Positions 24,245-36,496 of a DNA stretch of 64,000 nt are shown here, piece after piece. The notes under the pieces were generated by a model. That model did not search any database. It had not been told where the DNA came from and worked only from the letters and a program-made list of their open reading frames with translations. The translations under genes and the position numbers were made by a program. The stretch's first letter is position 1, and each line of letters starts with the position of its first letter. The stretch covers positions 18,067,001 through 18,131,000 of the forward strand of contig NC_080567.1 of assembly GCF_030253575.1 (NCBI RefSeq), read 5' to 3'. The stretch is from Rhododendron vialii. Its lineage: Eukaryota; Streptophyta; Magnoliopsida; Ericales; Ericaceae.

Positions 24245-24290
24245 ACTAGTGCACCCCTGCGCTTCAGGGTTTTCGGTTTTTGAGATCAAT
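24245..24290 (-). mobile_element. Helitron-like 3' terminus (reversed)
   Basis: On the minus strand the sequence reads as a CCCTG/CAGGG hairpin, a short spacer and CTAGT (ACTAG at 24245-24249 on the + strand). This is the Helitron 3' end pattern. The body would extend to the right, but no matching 5' end was located. Confidence 0.35.
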
Positions 24291-24666
24291 AAAACCATAC
24301 CCTTCGTTTGTTTGAACATAAAATATTTTACTTATTTCTCGGTGTTTGGTTGTGTAAAAAATGAGAAAGTATAAAACATTTTTCATTAATTGGATGAAAA
24401 TAACTTATCCTTAAATCTTCTGTAAGTTATTTTCCAAAATAAACCTGATGCCTTCTATTACAATTCTCACTACCCAGTTTTCTCGATCCTGACCCACGTT
24501 CAATTCTAATATTTTCATATCTCTCCACCGTTTAAACCCTCTTCTCTCCCTCTACACTATTTTATCGATTTCTGAAAATATTTTTCAAGTGTCAACCAAA
24601 AACCGAAAAATAAAAGTTTAAAGTTTATTTTTTGAAAAAACATTTTACATTGAAACAAACGGAGCC

Positions 24667-24871
24667 TAAGTCTTTTGTAAAGTATATGGTCCAGCCTGAC
24701 GCTGAAATTCAGGCAGGCATATGAGCCGATTAAGAGTGATTTTAAAGCCCATAGTTGCCTTTTTGGGTTAAGTCTTTTGTAAAGTATATGGTCCAGCCTG
24801 AAGCTGAAATTCAGGCAGGCATATGAGCCGATTAAGAGTGATTTTAAAGCCCATAGTTGCCTTTTTGGGTT
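24667..24871. repeat. 102-bp tandem duplication
   Basis: Two copies of a unit starting taagtcttttgtaaagtata, at 24667 and 24769, differing at one or two positions. Confidence 0.9.
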
Positions 24872-25299
24872 TTATGTTTTTGTGGTCCCTTTCCAATTGC
24901 CCTTTCTACTGCTGCCAAACCTCTTCTTTTTATTATATCAATGGACGGTTAGAAATTGATTGTGTTGTGTTTTACACAACCGTTGTGTGTGTAATACTTT
25001 TGTTTCTTCTATTCACAAGACGGCTTCTAGTGAGGGGAGATATATAGATACAGAAAGGCATGTTGTATGGAGCAATTAATCATTCGTTCACCTTTTAATG
25101 TCTGAAAAGAGGGAAATAAATAACGAATAAAGAAGTTGCCCGAAGATTGCTTACCAACGAAGGTACAAAAGGAGAGGAAAAAGCAGGTTTGCATTACAGT
25201 TCCAGACCAAACAATGTTAATAAGTACCCCAAAAAAATGTTAATAAAGGAGCAATACAAAGCAGAAAGAATAGTTTAGGGTAAAAAATATCCCCCCCGC

Positions 25300-25312
<13 letters not shown>

Positions 25313-25351
<39 letters not shown>
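25313..25351. repeat. (CT)n(TA)n microsatellite, left flank of the nested pair
   Basis: CT run followed by about 14 TA units ending next to cgggacg. Together with the TA tract at 38597-38618 it brackets the palindromic MITE that the retrotransposon split. Confidence 0.9.
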
Positions 25352-25353
<2 letters not shown>

Positions 25354-25358
25354 GGACG

Positions 25359-26377
25359 TGTTTACACCCGTTTTTAGCACCTAGTCCTAGGCAAGAGTTG
25401 AAAGGCCATTTAATTATTTTTTAATTAAATTGGGCCAATAAATAGAGATGTATTGGGTTAAAATTAATGGGCCAAGACAGGGATAATTGGGCCTAATTAA
25501 TTTTAGTTCGATTTGGGCTCAAGTTTGAGAGTCGTGGGTCTATTTGCAAAAAGAATTCAGTCAGCCCATGACTTATTTAAATTCGCTAGGTGTTTTTATG
25601 GGTTGAATACATTAGAAGACCATTTAATTTGATTAAGTGGCCCATTATCCAAGAGACCCACAGAAAAAGGGATGAGGTGGCCCACTACTTGGCCATTACC
25701 CACGGAAATAGGGAGTGGAGGAGAAATACATGGCCCATTATTCTCTCAACTACCCCTGATCAAGAATTAACATGTGGGTAATTAGTTTTTCACTTCCAGC
25801 AAACCTCCCACGATGGAAAAAGCACATGTGCATACATCCCACAACCGTTGCATCATGGAGAGAGAATCGGGAGACATGGGACACGTGTCATCACGAGAAG
25901 AGGACAACAAGCTCCTTGCATGCAGAAAATTCGAAGACTCTTGGCCTATAAATACTAGAAGATAAGAAGAAAAAAGGGTTCCCACACCAATCAAGCTCAA
26001 CGCTTAAAAAATCAAAGCCTTCCCAGTGAAGCAATTATCTCACTTCTCTCTCGTTTACTCAATTACTTCTCCAAGTAGTTCGAGTTTTCTATCTCTCTTG
26101 TACCTCAACTTTATTATTACGACATAATAAAGTTATTCATATTTCTCTTGTATCCCCGACCTTATTATTACGATATAATAAAGTCATTCTACATTTCTAC
26201 TTCTTTTCCTACACGGTTAGGAAATTATTAAGTCCTCGCTCGTAGAGGCAAAACCATGAACCAACACTACAATCCAGCCCTTAGGTTTGCAGCACTATTG
26301 CCCTCACGGTGAAGAAGTCAGAAAATGGACGCTCAGCCCTTTACATTAGACGCAACAAGTCTTGGCACGCCCGCTCA
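25359..26377 (+). repeat. 5' LTR
   Basis: Starts TGTTTACACC; similarity to the 3' LTR runs to about 26377 (cacgcccgctcag). It contains TATAAATA at 25947-25954 as probable core promoter and two AATAAAG-type poly(A) motifs near 26125 and 26178. Its right edge is uncertain, because the shared stretch already includes a primer-binding-site-like TGGCACGCCCG (26362) and the first gag codons. Confidence 0.88.
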
Positions 26378-28850
26378 GATCAGCACCCAAGATCTTAGCG
26401 ACGTTACCGACAGCGTCAAAAATTATATGTTCATAGCAGGACGTGAGATCTCCCACAACGTTACGCAGTCAATCTCGTAATCATTCACTCAGTCCTTGGA
26501 ACCTCTGACCATAGCAGTCAACAAAATGGTTGCCACGCTTACAGAGAGGCTACCGCTCGCTCCTCAGCAGCAGGGCTTTCCACAGTTTGGTGTCTTTGGC
26601 AACGGTCAAGACCAAGCTCGCTTATTAGGGGTTCTTCCCCCTCCTCAGACATTTTACCATGCCACTTCGTCTAATAGCCCTGCACTCGGGGGGCAAAAAG
26701 AGAAGGGAGTCATGATTAGAGGAGCTTCGACGCCTCCGAATAATGATCAAAGGTTTATTTTGGTCGAGGACCAAAACAAGTCTGACAAGACAGACGGAAG
26801 GCTTTCGCAAGGAGGCCAGGGCTCTGGAAAGGACAAAGGAGTTACACGTACTCCTCAAAGCTCTGATACTCGGGGGGCAAGTCCAGCCCAGAACCAGCAG
26901 GCACAAGAGGCGTACCCACAGCCGCCTTTTGAGCCAGACCTAGTCATGGGAAGGGATCAAGTCTTGAACCTGCTCCAGGAGCAGTTAGGACCTGGTTTCA
27001 GACCTTTGGGAAGGCCAATGTATAGGAAGCCTCATACCGAGGAGGTGGACAATACACCTTTCCCAAAGGGTTATAGAGTCCCAGAATTTCAGACCTTCAA
27101 TGGTGAGAGCATGCAGTCAATGGTGGAGCACATTGCCAGGTTTCAAGTTCAATGTGGAGAGGCTGGAACCATTAATACACTGAAGTTGAGGCTTTTTTCC
27201 AATTCTCTTACTGGGATAGCCTTCACTTGGTACATCAACTTGCCACCTAACTCGGTGCAGACCTGGGCACAGTTGGAGGAGATGTTCCACCAGCAATTCT
27301 ACAGGGTAGAACTAGAAGTGACATTGGCGGACCTGTCATGCTATCGTCAAACCCATCTAGAGTCTGTAGAGTCCTACTTCTTAGGTTTCAAAACTACTCG
27401 ATTCAAATGCAAGATTGTCCTTCTTGAGACCGAATACGTGCATATAGCATTAAACGGCCTGGGCTTTGAAATGAAGAAGAAGTTTTATGGAACGGAGTTC
27501 AGAGACTTGTTCGAATTATCTTCTAAGGCTTCTCATTATGAAAAGTTCTTGGCGGAAGAGCAGGACAGGAAGACGGCATCCAAAAGGACGTATTACCGCA
27601 ACCCTAATTACGAGGTTGCTGCAGTGGAAGCAGAGGCAGACCCAAACATGGCAGTGGCTGAAATCATCAACAAAAAGCCATACGTTTGCAAGGTCTTTGT
27701 CAAGATGGATCCCACAAAGCAGCCAGCCCAGAGCACTTTCAATAAGTCAACCAGGACTTATACATTCGACGTGGGTAGGGCTGAAGCTATCTTTGATCAA
27801 CTCCTGGCCGACAAGCTGCTCAAACTGCCCTTTGGTCACAAGATTCCAACTCCGGAAGAACTGAAGGGCAAAAAGTATTGCAAGTATCACAATTCTTGGA
27901 GTCATACTACTAAAAACTGCATAGTATTTAGAAATGATATCCAGGACAAAATTGAGCGGGGAGAGTTCAAATTCCCTGAGAAAGACAAGCAGCCCATGGG
28001 GATGGATGGCAATCCCTTTCCTTTAGGGCTGAGTACAAATATGGTCTCCGTCAACATGAGGGACATGCTTAGGACTGTTCCTAGGCAGAAGATAAGTTTG
28101 GGAGCCCCTTCCAGAGCAGTCTATAAGTCCAGCCCAGGCAGGTATTGGGATCCTTATTATAATGAGGGTGATGTCAGGACTGAGCGGGTTAGAAGGTTCG
28201 AAAAACTGAACTCTTGGTGGTCCAGACCTTCGGGAGTGAAGAAACCAGAGAAACCAACTTGTTCCATGGTGTGCACAGAGTGTGGACATCATGCCAATCC
28301 TAGCAAGCCAGTCCTGAAAAGCATTATTGTGGGAAGGGCTGAACCAAGTCCTAAGGAGCCACGCAGGTCTAAAGGGAGAAGGGTTGTACACGAATCTGTG
28401 TTCAACCGAATTCAGCCAGGGTTAGTTGAAGTTGAAGATGAGCTCGTCAACTTGAGGATATCTGCTCCTTCCAGGGATAAACCAAGGGCTGTGAGACCTC
28501 CAGTCACTCGTCCGGATGAGTGGCACATGGTTGAGCATCCCAAGTTTCCTTCTTAACCTCCACCTTTATCTAGATCTCAGAAAAGGCGCCGCTAACGATT
28601 CAGGCAGGCAGCTAGAAAGGCTGATGAAAAAACAGATCTACTGGACGACCCAATGATTGAAGATGACCCCAAAGAAGAAACGAATGTGGAAGTCCTGGTA
28701 GAAGAGCCTGTGGTTGAAAAACCTAAGGCCAAAAAAGTATACAAGCCCTTGGAAAGGACTGTGGAAGAGGCTATCATCGAGCCTCCTCCAAAGACTTTAC
28801 CTAAGAAGCAAGCACCCTCAGGAAAGACATACAAAGAGGCTGTTACCTAA
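26325..28850 (+). pseudogene. Retrotransposon gag (capsid polyprotein), broken
   Basis: The frame opens at ATG 26325, inside the LTR-homologous end, and is interrupted by TAA at 26478. It then runs open from 26496 to 28556 and continues in the same frame past stops near 28554, 28593 and 28848. The central part (about 27060-27560) is the retrotransposon gag capsid domain, with FQTFNGESMQSMVEHIARFQ, AFTWYINLPPNSVQTWAQLEEMF and a VESYFLGF segment. A Cys/His motif (KKYCKYHNSWSHTTKNCIVFR) follows, as in plant Tat/Athila gag. Pro-, Lys- and Glu-rich sequence links to protease. The stops mean no full-length Gag can be made from this copy. Confidence 0.85.
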
Positions 28851-29002
28851 CTGCCTGCGAAGCAAGCTGCTGTATCCAAGAAACAACCTCTCTTGGAAAG
28901 AACTCTTGAAGAAGCTAGGATTCAACCTTCACCGAGACAAGTCACTTTGACCCAGAAGATAGCCCTTGAACCAAGGAGGCCAGACTCAGGAGCAAGTCGA
29001 AG

Positions 29003-29671
29003 TTGAATCCACAGGCTAAGGTGTTTGTGCCTGGACAGGGTCATAACATGCAATGCAACATGGTCGTGTTCTTACCAGCAGATCTGAAAGCCAAGGACAA
29101 CACTCCAACAGCCATGGAGGGAGATGTTGTAGAGATGGGGCAGACAACGGAGATTTTAAATGAGTCCTTCTTTGTAGGACTGAATGGGCCTTTAGTGATC
29201 GTGCTGAAGGACGAGACCGAAGAGAAGAATGAAGATCGTGCAGCTAGCATGATCTTTGAGAGGCCGAGTCCCACGATGAACAAACACATCAAGCCCTTGT
29301 ACATTGCTGGTTGCCTTGATGGGATGCCAGTGAACCGTATCCTGGTAGACAACGGTTCAGCAGCCAATCTCATTCCTAAGGCCATGATGCAGAGGCTTGG
29401 GAAGACTGATCAAGACCTGGTTTCATTCAACGCCACCTTGACTGACTTCACTGGGAAGGAGACAGCATGCCGAGGTATTTTGATCATGAATTTAACGATA
29501 GGGTCCAAAACCTTAACAACACCTTTCTTTGTTGTTAATTCACACTCTTCCTTCAATGTTCTACTGGGGAGAGATTGGATTCATTCCTGTCTAGCGGTCC
29601 CCTCAACCCTTCACCAATGTCTTATTTTTTTGGAATCAAAACGACGTGGAGGTAATATGGGCCGACCGTAG
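29003..29671 (+). pseudogene. Retroelement aspartic protease region
   Basis: The retropepsin-like active site is seen as ILVDNGSAANLIP (Asp-Asn-Gly-Ser, a known variant of the D-S/T-G triad in plant Ty3/gypsy elements), preceded by PLYIAGCLDGMPVNR. The frame is offset from gag by a shift near 28950-29000. It is broken again near 29630 in a run of seven T residues, after which the pol frame continues at 29646. Would process the Gag-Pol polyprotein. Confidence 0.85.
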
Positions 29672-29890
29672 ACCATTCAAGGCCTCTACTGACCATGCTG
29701 AGGCCCACCTATATGATGAGGGGGTTGGTCCAATGAAGGTGGCAGGCCTTGACAAGTATGGCCGCCACAGAATAGCCCCCATTCATAACAAGTCAGCTGA
29801 AGAAGTGAAGGCACTTTTTCAAAAATTAATCGGTCCAATGATTACGGAGTCAAGCAGGTCGATTATAGCTTCATCCAAACACCCTTCTCA

Positions 29891-32197
29891 ATGTCAGTAA
29901 ACCCTTCAGAAGCAGAGAAACATGTGGCCCTTTGGACCACATTGTCAAAGTTTGAAGCCTATTTACTAGAGAAGAGGCTGATGGGAAGTCAAGAGTCTGA
30001 GGAAGATTTTTCGACCTGTACGGCCGAAGTAATCAACGAAGACGAAAACCTGGTTGAAGATCTTGATGAAATCCGCCTGGAAGACCTTGAAGCAGCCCCA
30101 GCCAAGTTGGATGATTTAAAGGCTGACGTGCAAGATCCTTTAGAAGAAGTTAATTTGGGAGATTTAGAGAATCCCAAACCTGTATATATTAGTCAACTTC
30201 TGCCAGAGGACGTGAAGGAAAAGTTCATCCAGCTCGTAAGAGAATTCAAGTCCTGTTTTGCTTGGACTTATGAAGAGCTGCCAGGTCTGTCCAGAGACCT
30301 AATGGAGCACAAGTTGCCAATACAACCAAAATTCAGACCTTTCAAACAACCGCCAAGGAGGATGTCCAATGAGGTTTACTTACAGGTCAAAGATGAGATC
30401 GAACACCTTTTCAATGCTGGGTTCATACGCACAGCAAGGTATGTTACTTGGCTCTCTAATATTGTGCCAGTCCTTGAGAAGAACGGCAAGGTCAGAGTGT
30501 GTGTAGACTTCAGAAACTTGAACTTGGCTTCCCCAAAGGACGAGTATCCAATGCCAGTCGTAGATCAGTTGGTAGATGGAGCTTCTGGTCACAAGGTCTT
30601 GTCCTTCATGGACGGGCATTCTGGCTACAATCAGATCTTTATCGACGAAGCCGATACGGCTAAGACTGCTTTTAGGTGTCCTGGAGCCCTAGGAACCTTT
30701 GAGTGGGTCGTAATGCCCTTCGGCCTAAAGAATACTGGTGCTTCGTTCCAGCGAGCGATGAACGCCATATTTCATGATTTCATTGGCCATTTCATAGAGA
30801 TCTACATTGATGATATCGTGGTCAAGTCTCAGTCCTATGATGAACATTTGGAACACTTGAGGAAGTCTTTCTTGAGAATGCAACAGTTTGATTTGAAAGT
30901 AAACCCCTTGAAATGTGCCTTCGGAGTCTCCGCAGGCAAGTTCCTTGGATTCTTGGTCCACAACAGAGGGATTGAAGTTGACAAGAACAAGGCCAAAGCA
31001 ATCATGGAAGCGAAGCCTCCTACCACCAAGAAGGAGTTGCAGAAGCTCTTGGGTTCGTTCAACTTCTTGAGAAGGTTTATCTCAAACCTAGCTGGAAGGG
31101 TTCAAGTCTTTTCTCCACTCTTGAAGCTGAAGGACCATGACGCTTTTGTTTGGGAGGCAAACCATCAAAAGGCCTTTGATGAGATCAAAGGCTATTTAGC
31201 AACGGCTCCAGTCCTTATGTCGCCCATCAAGAACAGGCCGTTGAAGCTCTACATCTCAGCAGCTGAAGGCTCTATTGGAGGCCTCTTGGCTCAAGATAAC
31301 GCTCAAGGAAAGGAACATGCAGTTTATTATTTGAGTAGGTTATTGACTCCTTGTGAAAGGAGATACACTCCTATTGAAAAGATTTGTCTTGCCTTGTACT
31401 TTTCAGCAATAAAATTGAGGCACTACATGCTTCCTGTTTTGGTTTACATTATGAGTAAAACAGACCTAGTTAAATACTTGCTTTCTCGGCCAATCATGAG
31501 AGGCCGAATCGGCAAATGGTCTTTAGCTCTAATGGAGTTTAGTTTTCAATACGTTCCTCAAAAGGCTGTAAAGGGCCAGGCCTTAGCGGATTTTCTTGCT
31601 GATCATCCATGTGTGGATATCGGCGATGAGTCTGAGATAAGTCTGAACGCCCTTGAGATATCACTTACTCCTTGGACACTGCTCTTTGACGAATCAAGGA
31701 CTCAGCAAGCCTCAGGTTGTGGAGTAATTATTATTTCTCCTCAAGGCCTGAGGACTGAATTGTCCTTTCAATTTGATTTCTCATGTACAAATAACCAAGC
31801 TGAATACGAAGCAGTTGTTATAGGCCTTGAGATCCTAAGAGATCTAGAGGCCAGAGAAGTAAAGATTATCGGGGATTCAAACCTTGTAATCAATCACTTG
31901 GCGGGAACGTTCAAATGCTATAGTGAGGACTTGACTCCTTATTATATGGCAGCAGTGCAATTAATTCAAAATTTTGATAATGTAACTGTCAAACACGTTA
32001 CAAGGAGTATGAACACTGAAGCCAACAGTTTGGCTCAGGCCTCAACAGATCTGAAGCTAACTCCAGAAACAATCCACAAGATCATCACAGTCCAAAAGAG
32101 GTTGTTACCTTCTGTTAGAAGAAGAGGTCTAAGACTGGAGGTATTTACTTCTGACTTCACAGGTGAGGAATCAGATGATGAACCAGAGAACGATTAG
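29891..32197 (+). pseudogene. Reverse transcriptase with RNase H and second (archaeal-type) RNase H
   Basis: 768 residues in one frame. The reverse transcriptase occupies about residues 140-370, with VCVDFRNLNLASPKDEYPMP and the catalytic Y305-I-D-D308 (IYIDDIVVKS). RNase H follows at about 440-560 (KLYISAAEGSIGGLLAQ, YTPIEKICLAL, then ALADFLADHP). A second RNase H of archaeal type spans about 590-720 (LLFDESRT, NNQAEYEAV, GDSNLVINHL), a feature of the Tat lineage. In this second domain the last catalytic Asp of the usual AD-LA motif is Asn (TEANSLAQA). The frame starts after a shift near 29845 and ends at TAG 32195-32197, after which the integrase frame resumes in phase. Confidence 0.92.
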
Positions 32198-32266
32198 CGT
32201 ACACCTATTATTTCTTTCCTCAAGAGGCCCCATCATAGAACCTTTAGGAAGGTAAGGAGAAAGGCT

Positions 32267-33415
32267 ATGAGCTATATCCTCGTGGGCGATGAATTATACA
32301 AGAAAAGCTTTGAGGATGATTTACTTTTAAGGTGTTTAGGGCACCCCGAGGCCATAAGGGTCATGAGTGAAGTCCATGAAGGAATCTGTGGAGCTCATCA
32401 ATCAAGGATAAAGATGAGATGGCTAATCAGAAGGTATGGATACTATTGGCCAACCATTTTAGAGGATTGCATTCGTTTTTCTAAAGGATGTCAACCATGC
32501 CAAGCTCAGGCCCAATCCAGCATGTTCCTGCAGCTAATTATCATGCTGTGGTCAAACCTTGGCCATTTAGAGGTTGGGCCATTGACGTAATTGGAAAAAT
32601 TTATCCGCCCTCTTCAGGAAATCATACTTACATCTTGGTAACCACAGACTATTTTACTAAGTGGGTAGAAGCAGTGCCATTAAAGTCTGTGGATCAACAA
32701 GAAGTAATCAAGGTGATCAAGGAAAGAATCATCCATAGGTTTGGACTATCTGAACACTTGGTTGCAGATAGGGGTACAATATTTATGGGAGAAAGGGAAT
32801 GGCCAAGCCGAGTCCACTAATAGGACTTTGGTCAATATTATAGAGAAAATGGTGGAAAATAATCCAAGGGCTTGGCACGAGTTACTCTCTGAGGCCTTGT
32901 GGGCCTACAGAACTTCAAAGAAGGAAGCTACCAATATAACCCCTTATATGTTGGTATATGGACATGATCCAGTCCTACCAATGGAAGTGGCGGTGAAATC
33001 AGCAAGGATAGCATATCAACATGGCCTCACTCCTGCAGATTATACTCAGGCTATGTTGGTAGAACTCGAATAATTAGATGAAGTTAGACTCGCAGCCCTT
33101 GACCACATGTTGGTCCAGAAGAGAAGAGTTGCTAGGTCTTATGACAAACGTGTAAGGAGAAAGAGCTTTACTGAGGGTGACTTAGTTTGGAAGGCAGTCT
33201 TCCCCTTAGGGGAAAAGAACCCAAGATATGGCAAGTGGTCTCCAACCTGGGAAGGACCTTACCAGATTGCTCAAGTCCTTAGAGGTAATGTCTATCTTCT
33301 TATGGACCTAAATGGCGGTTTATTTAAGCATTTGACAAATGGAAAGTACTTAAAACATCATTATCCTACTATGTGGGAAATGAAAGATTTTGGAGAAAAT
33401 ATTGTTAATAAACCA
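32267..33415 (+). pseudogene. Retrotransposon integrase, frameshifted and internally deleted
   Basis: The N-terminal HHCC zinc finger is intact (HEGICGAHQ ... GCQPCQ). A frameshift near 32490-32500 moves the core to another frame with its first two catalytic aspartates (WAIDVIG and VADRGTIF). The spacer before the catalytic Glu (NGQAESTNRTL) is largely missing around 32805-32812, with another frame change. The C-terminal part (YDKRVRRKSFTEGDLVWK, SPTWEGPYQIAQVL) follows after a stop at 33071-33073. Would insert the cDNA; this copy cannot. Confidence 0.88.
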
Positions 33416-33623
33416 TAGAGGGATCTACCAACAGGGCCTGAACGAAGGCCATGATACCTGTCATGCAAAATTCATAAAGGCCTCAAGTTCAGGCCACATA
33501 TCATCAAATCAAACCAGTACCCTAAGCCAGTTAAAGGAAAGTTCCAGGCCAAGCATAAAAGGAACAAAGTTAAAGTTATTACAGGCCCAAATCGAAAGAA
33601 GGAGTAAGTTTTGAGATCAAGAC

Positions 33624-36496
33624 CTACAGGAGGCCTTCAAGGCTGTTCTTGAGCTTTCCCCAGGAGGTATCAAAGTTAGGAAGCTGGACTTCAAGTGTTT
33701 CCCGCTGCCCACAGAGACTTGGAACTTCTTCGACTAGGAGATTCAACTTCATCTTCTGACTTTTTGACCCAGCCTTCAGCTCATCATGATGCTTGGTCAG
33801 CTTCTTGGATTCAATCTGAAGTCCGTCCAGTCGACCTTCAGCTTCTGCCAGTTTAGTCTTGAGGTCCTGGATTTCATTGGAAGTTGCAGTAATGTTAGCT
33901 TTATTGGCCTTGACGTCTTCTTTCAGTTGGTTCCATTCAGTGCTGAACTTAGTTAGCTCCATATCAACCACGTCTAGTTCAGCCAACTTAGCGTTTATCT
34001 TGCTAAGTTCATGTGTGGAAGAGTCGTGGGATTTGATCATGTTGGGGAATTCCTTTTGAAAGTACTGGAGGGAGGTCTCCTCTGTTTCCAAGGCTTTAGC
34101 CTTCACCAGCACGTCCATGGCTTTCTTGATGTTTGAGGCTTTGGCGGGATGCACGGCTGCCTTAAAGCTTTGAAGAAGGGCCATCCTGAGGGCTGTTTTG
34201 GCCTCGTTAACTTCTTCTGGAGTAAACTCAGACTGAGAAGTTGAGTCGAGACCACTACCTGAAGTACCGGATGTGGCTGCCTTTAACAGATCTTGGGCAA
34301 ATTTGAACAGAGAATCCAGGTCTTCATCTTTATCTTCCTCTACCATATTGACAAGCTCAGGCTCAACAGGAGGATTGATTGATGGAACAGACTGGGTGAT
34401 TGGAGATCTATGTTTCTCTGGAGTCCTCGAGGATGCCTCGTGCTCAGGTTCTTGATCGGACAGGTCGAGTTTCTTCTCTTCTACCTCTACTTCTTCTTCA
34501 AAGTAATCATCAAGTTCCTAGGGATCGAAAACAAGGGGGAGTTGATGATAATACGGAGCCATAAACATTGGGGATTTCATGTCACAGTATATCCTTACGA
34601 TTGGGTTATGTTCAGTGGCAGACACGGTGTTCTCAGAATCGATTGGTGTCGAAACTTTCTTTCTCAACTTCTTCTTGGAGAGAGCCGATTCTGCTTGCCC
34701 TTCTTCACCAATGGAGGTGGCCTGTAAGAAAGAAGGTTAGTAGAACATTTAAATAGAGGATAAGAGGAAGAGCCAAGGAAAGCTCAGACCTTGCCCGAAG
34801 GATCGGTTTCGGGAGAACTGGTCTTAGCACTACTTCTTGTTCTACCAACAACTACTGTTTCAGAGGCCTACAAAAGAGATAAAGGCATGATTGCCTTATT
34901 CTGAAGGAACAGGCAAGGGGCCAAAAAGTTCATACTTTTGGCCATTGTCTCTTGGTTGTGGTCTTCACCCTTTTGGACCTCTGAGCAGGAGGATTCACAG
35001 AGGCATCCTTTGGTTCATCTTCTGAACCTGTCAGCAAGGGAAGAAATTAATCTAGATCTTGGGAGGCTTAGAGAAATTAACGCGTTTAGGAACTCCAGTA
35101 GGGTGCGACAGAATATTCATGAGAACATCTAGATGGGAGTGGAAAAATGCATCTTAGTGTAACCTCCTCACCAGCTATCAAATTTTGCTCTCTTATCGGT
35201 ACGCTCAACATAAGGCTGAAGGGCAAAGGTCTTTCTGAGCTCAGGAAGGGCATTTCTAACTTCTTCCAGGTCCCTGGGCTGGATCACGGGCCTATCAGTG
35301 AAGTCCTCATTTAAGGACTGGTATGGAGGCACAGGGGTGAGTTGACACAGTCCAAACTGCCTGGCGAATTGGGTTGCATTGTAATACTCGACTCCACATT
35401 TATAATTTGTTGGAGTAAAAGCCATTCCATACATAAGGTCTCTGGAGATCAAGAAACTGGTCCAGACCTCCTTGTGATCATCATAGTCATCTCCAAAGTC
35501 TGACGCACCTCTTTTTAACCACCAAGGCACGGTATCTCTCACAAAGGGCATCCAATTTTTTCCCATACTCACGAGTTCGTGATAGAAAAACTTAAAGTAG
35601 ACACTGAAGGCATGTCTAGGGCCACGAGTATCAACATAGTGAAGTCCATAACAGGTATTTTCTGAGTTCTTGTTCATGGGCGGGACGAGTTTGGGGAAAT
35701 AGGACCACAACCACAGGGTGATGATCCACAGTGGACCGAGAGCAAAAATAAACTTGTTACTTATCAACTCTTTCATTCCACGATAAAGATGTGCCAAGAT
35801 TAGAGGGCCTAGTGGTAGCTTCTGCCCCGAAGCTAGGGCATAGGCTAGATCTATGAAGTCTTTGGTAACCCTATTGGCAGAGACACAAAACACAAATTTG
35901 TTCAACCAGTAAAGAAGGAAAGCGACGTGTTCACCATCCTCAACAGGACCCTTTTAGGCATAATGATTGATGAAAGGGGAGAACGACAAGGGCTCCTTGT
36001 ACTCAAAGTAGGGGGTTTTTTGGGACAGAAAATAGTTGGCTTCAATCCCGTGAGGACGGAGGCCTGTTAGAAAAGCAATATCCTAAAGAGTGGGACTCAT
36101 AAGGCCTACCTTGAAGTGAAAAGAGTTGGTGGTAACTGACCAAAATTGAGAAGCAGCAAGAAATAGGTTCTTGTCCATGTCGATCAAGGATCTACTGAGC
36201 AGGATGGCGTCCCGGATCCCTATCTGTCTCCACAAATCCCCTTTCACCTCCAGCATTCGGTCAAGCCACTCCACGTATTTGGCGTCAGGTCTGTGCCAGA
36301 GTCGACTGGGAATATCCGTAGAAAAGCGAGTCCAATCGAGACATGGAGACTCGAATGGAAGGGTTTCTTCTGCCAGAGGATACATCGGGGCAAGTTGGGA
36401 AGGAAACCCTAGCTGGAAGGCTGCGCCAAGACCGACTCGATTAGCGTTAGCAATTACCAAAGTGTCGTTAGTGATTGCTATGTGTTCGTCGGCCAA
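33624..36496 (-). pseudogene. Antisense plant-mobile-domain plus coiled-coil gene inside the retrotransposon
   Basis: Opposite in direction to gag-pol. 36496-35168 is one reading frame with two nonsense codons (36083-36085 and 35954-35956). It encodes a plant mobile domain (aminotransferase-like PMD family: SQFWSVTTNSFHFKVGLMSPTL, then DIAFLTGLRPHGIEANY, and GPLWIITLWLWSYFPKL). Several short exon-like pieces with GT-AG borders follow (for example CTTACAG|GCCACC near 34721 and GGGCAAG|GTCTGAG near 34791). The last block, 34346-33624, is a 240-residue coiled coil. PMD proteins are transposon-related or silencing-linked in plants. Extra antisense ORFs of this kind are known between pol and 3' LTR in Tat elements. 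The introns and product are inferred. Confidence 0.75.

Noticed and set aside
25782..26000. Identical minus-strand frames in both LTRs (also 37608-37826)
   Set aside because: They are open only because the LTRs are duplicates; no domain or splice context.
34410..34727. Plus-strand frames at 33859-34756 as a retroviral env-like gene
   Set aside because: They are shadows of the antisense coiled-coil gene, which has better coding character; no signal peptide plus fusion-type architecture is seen.
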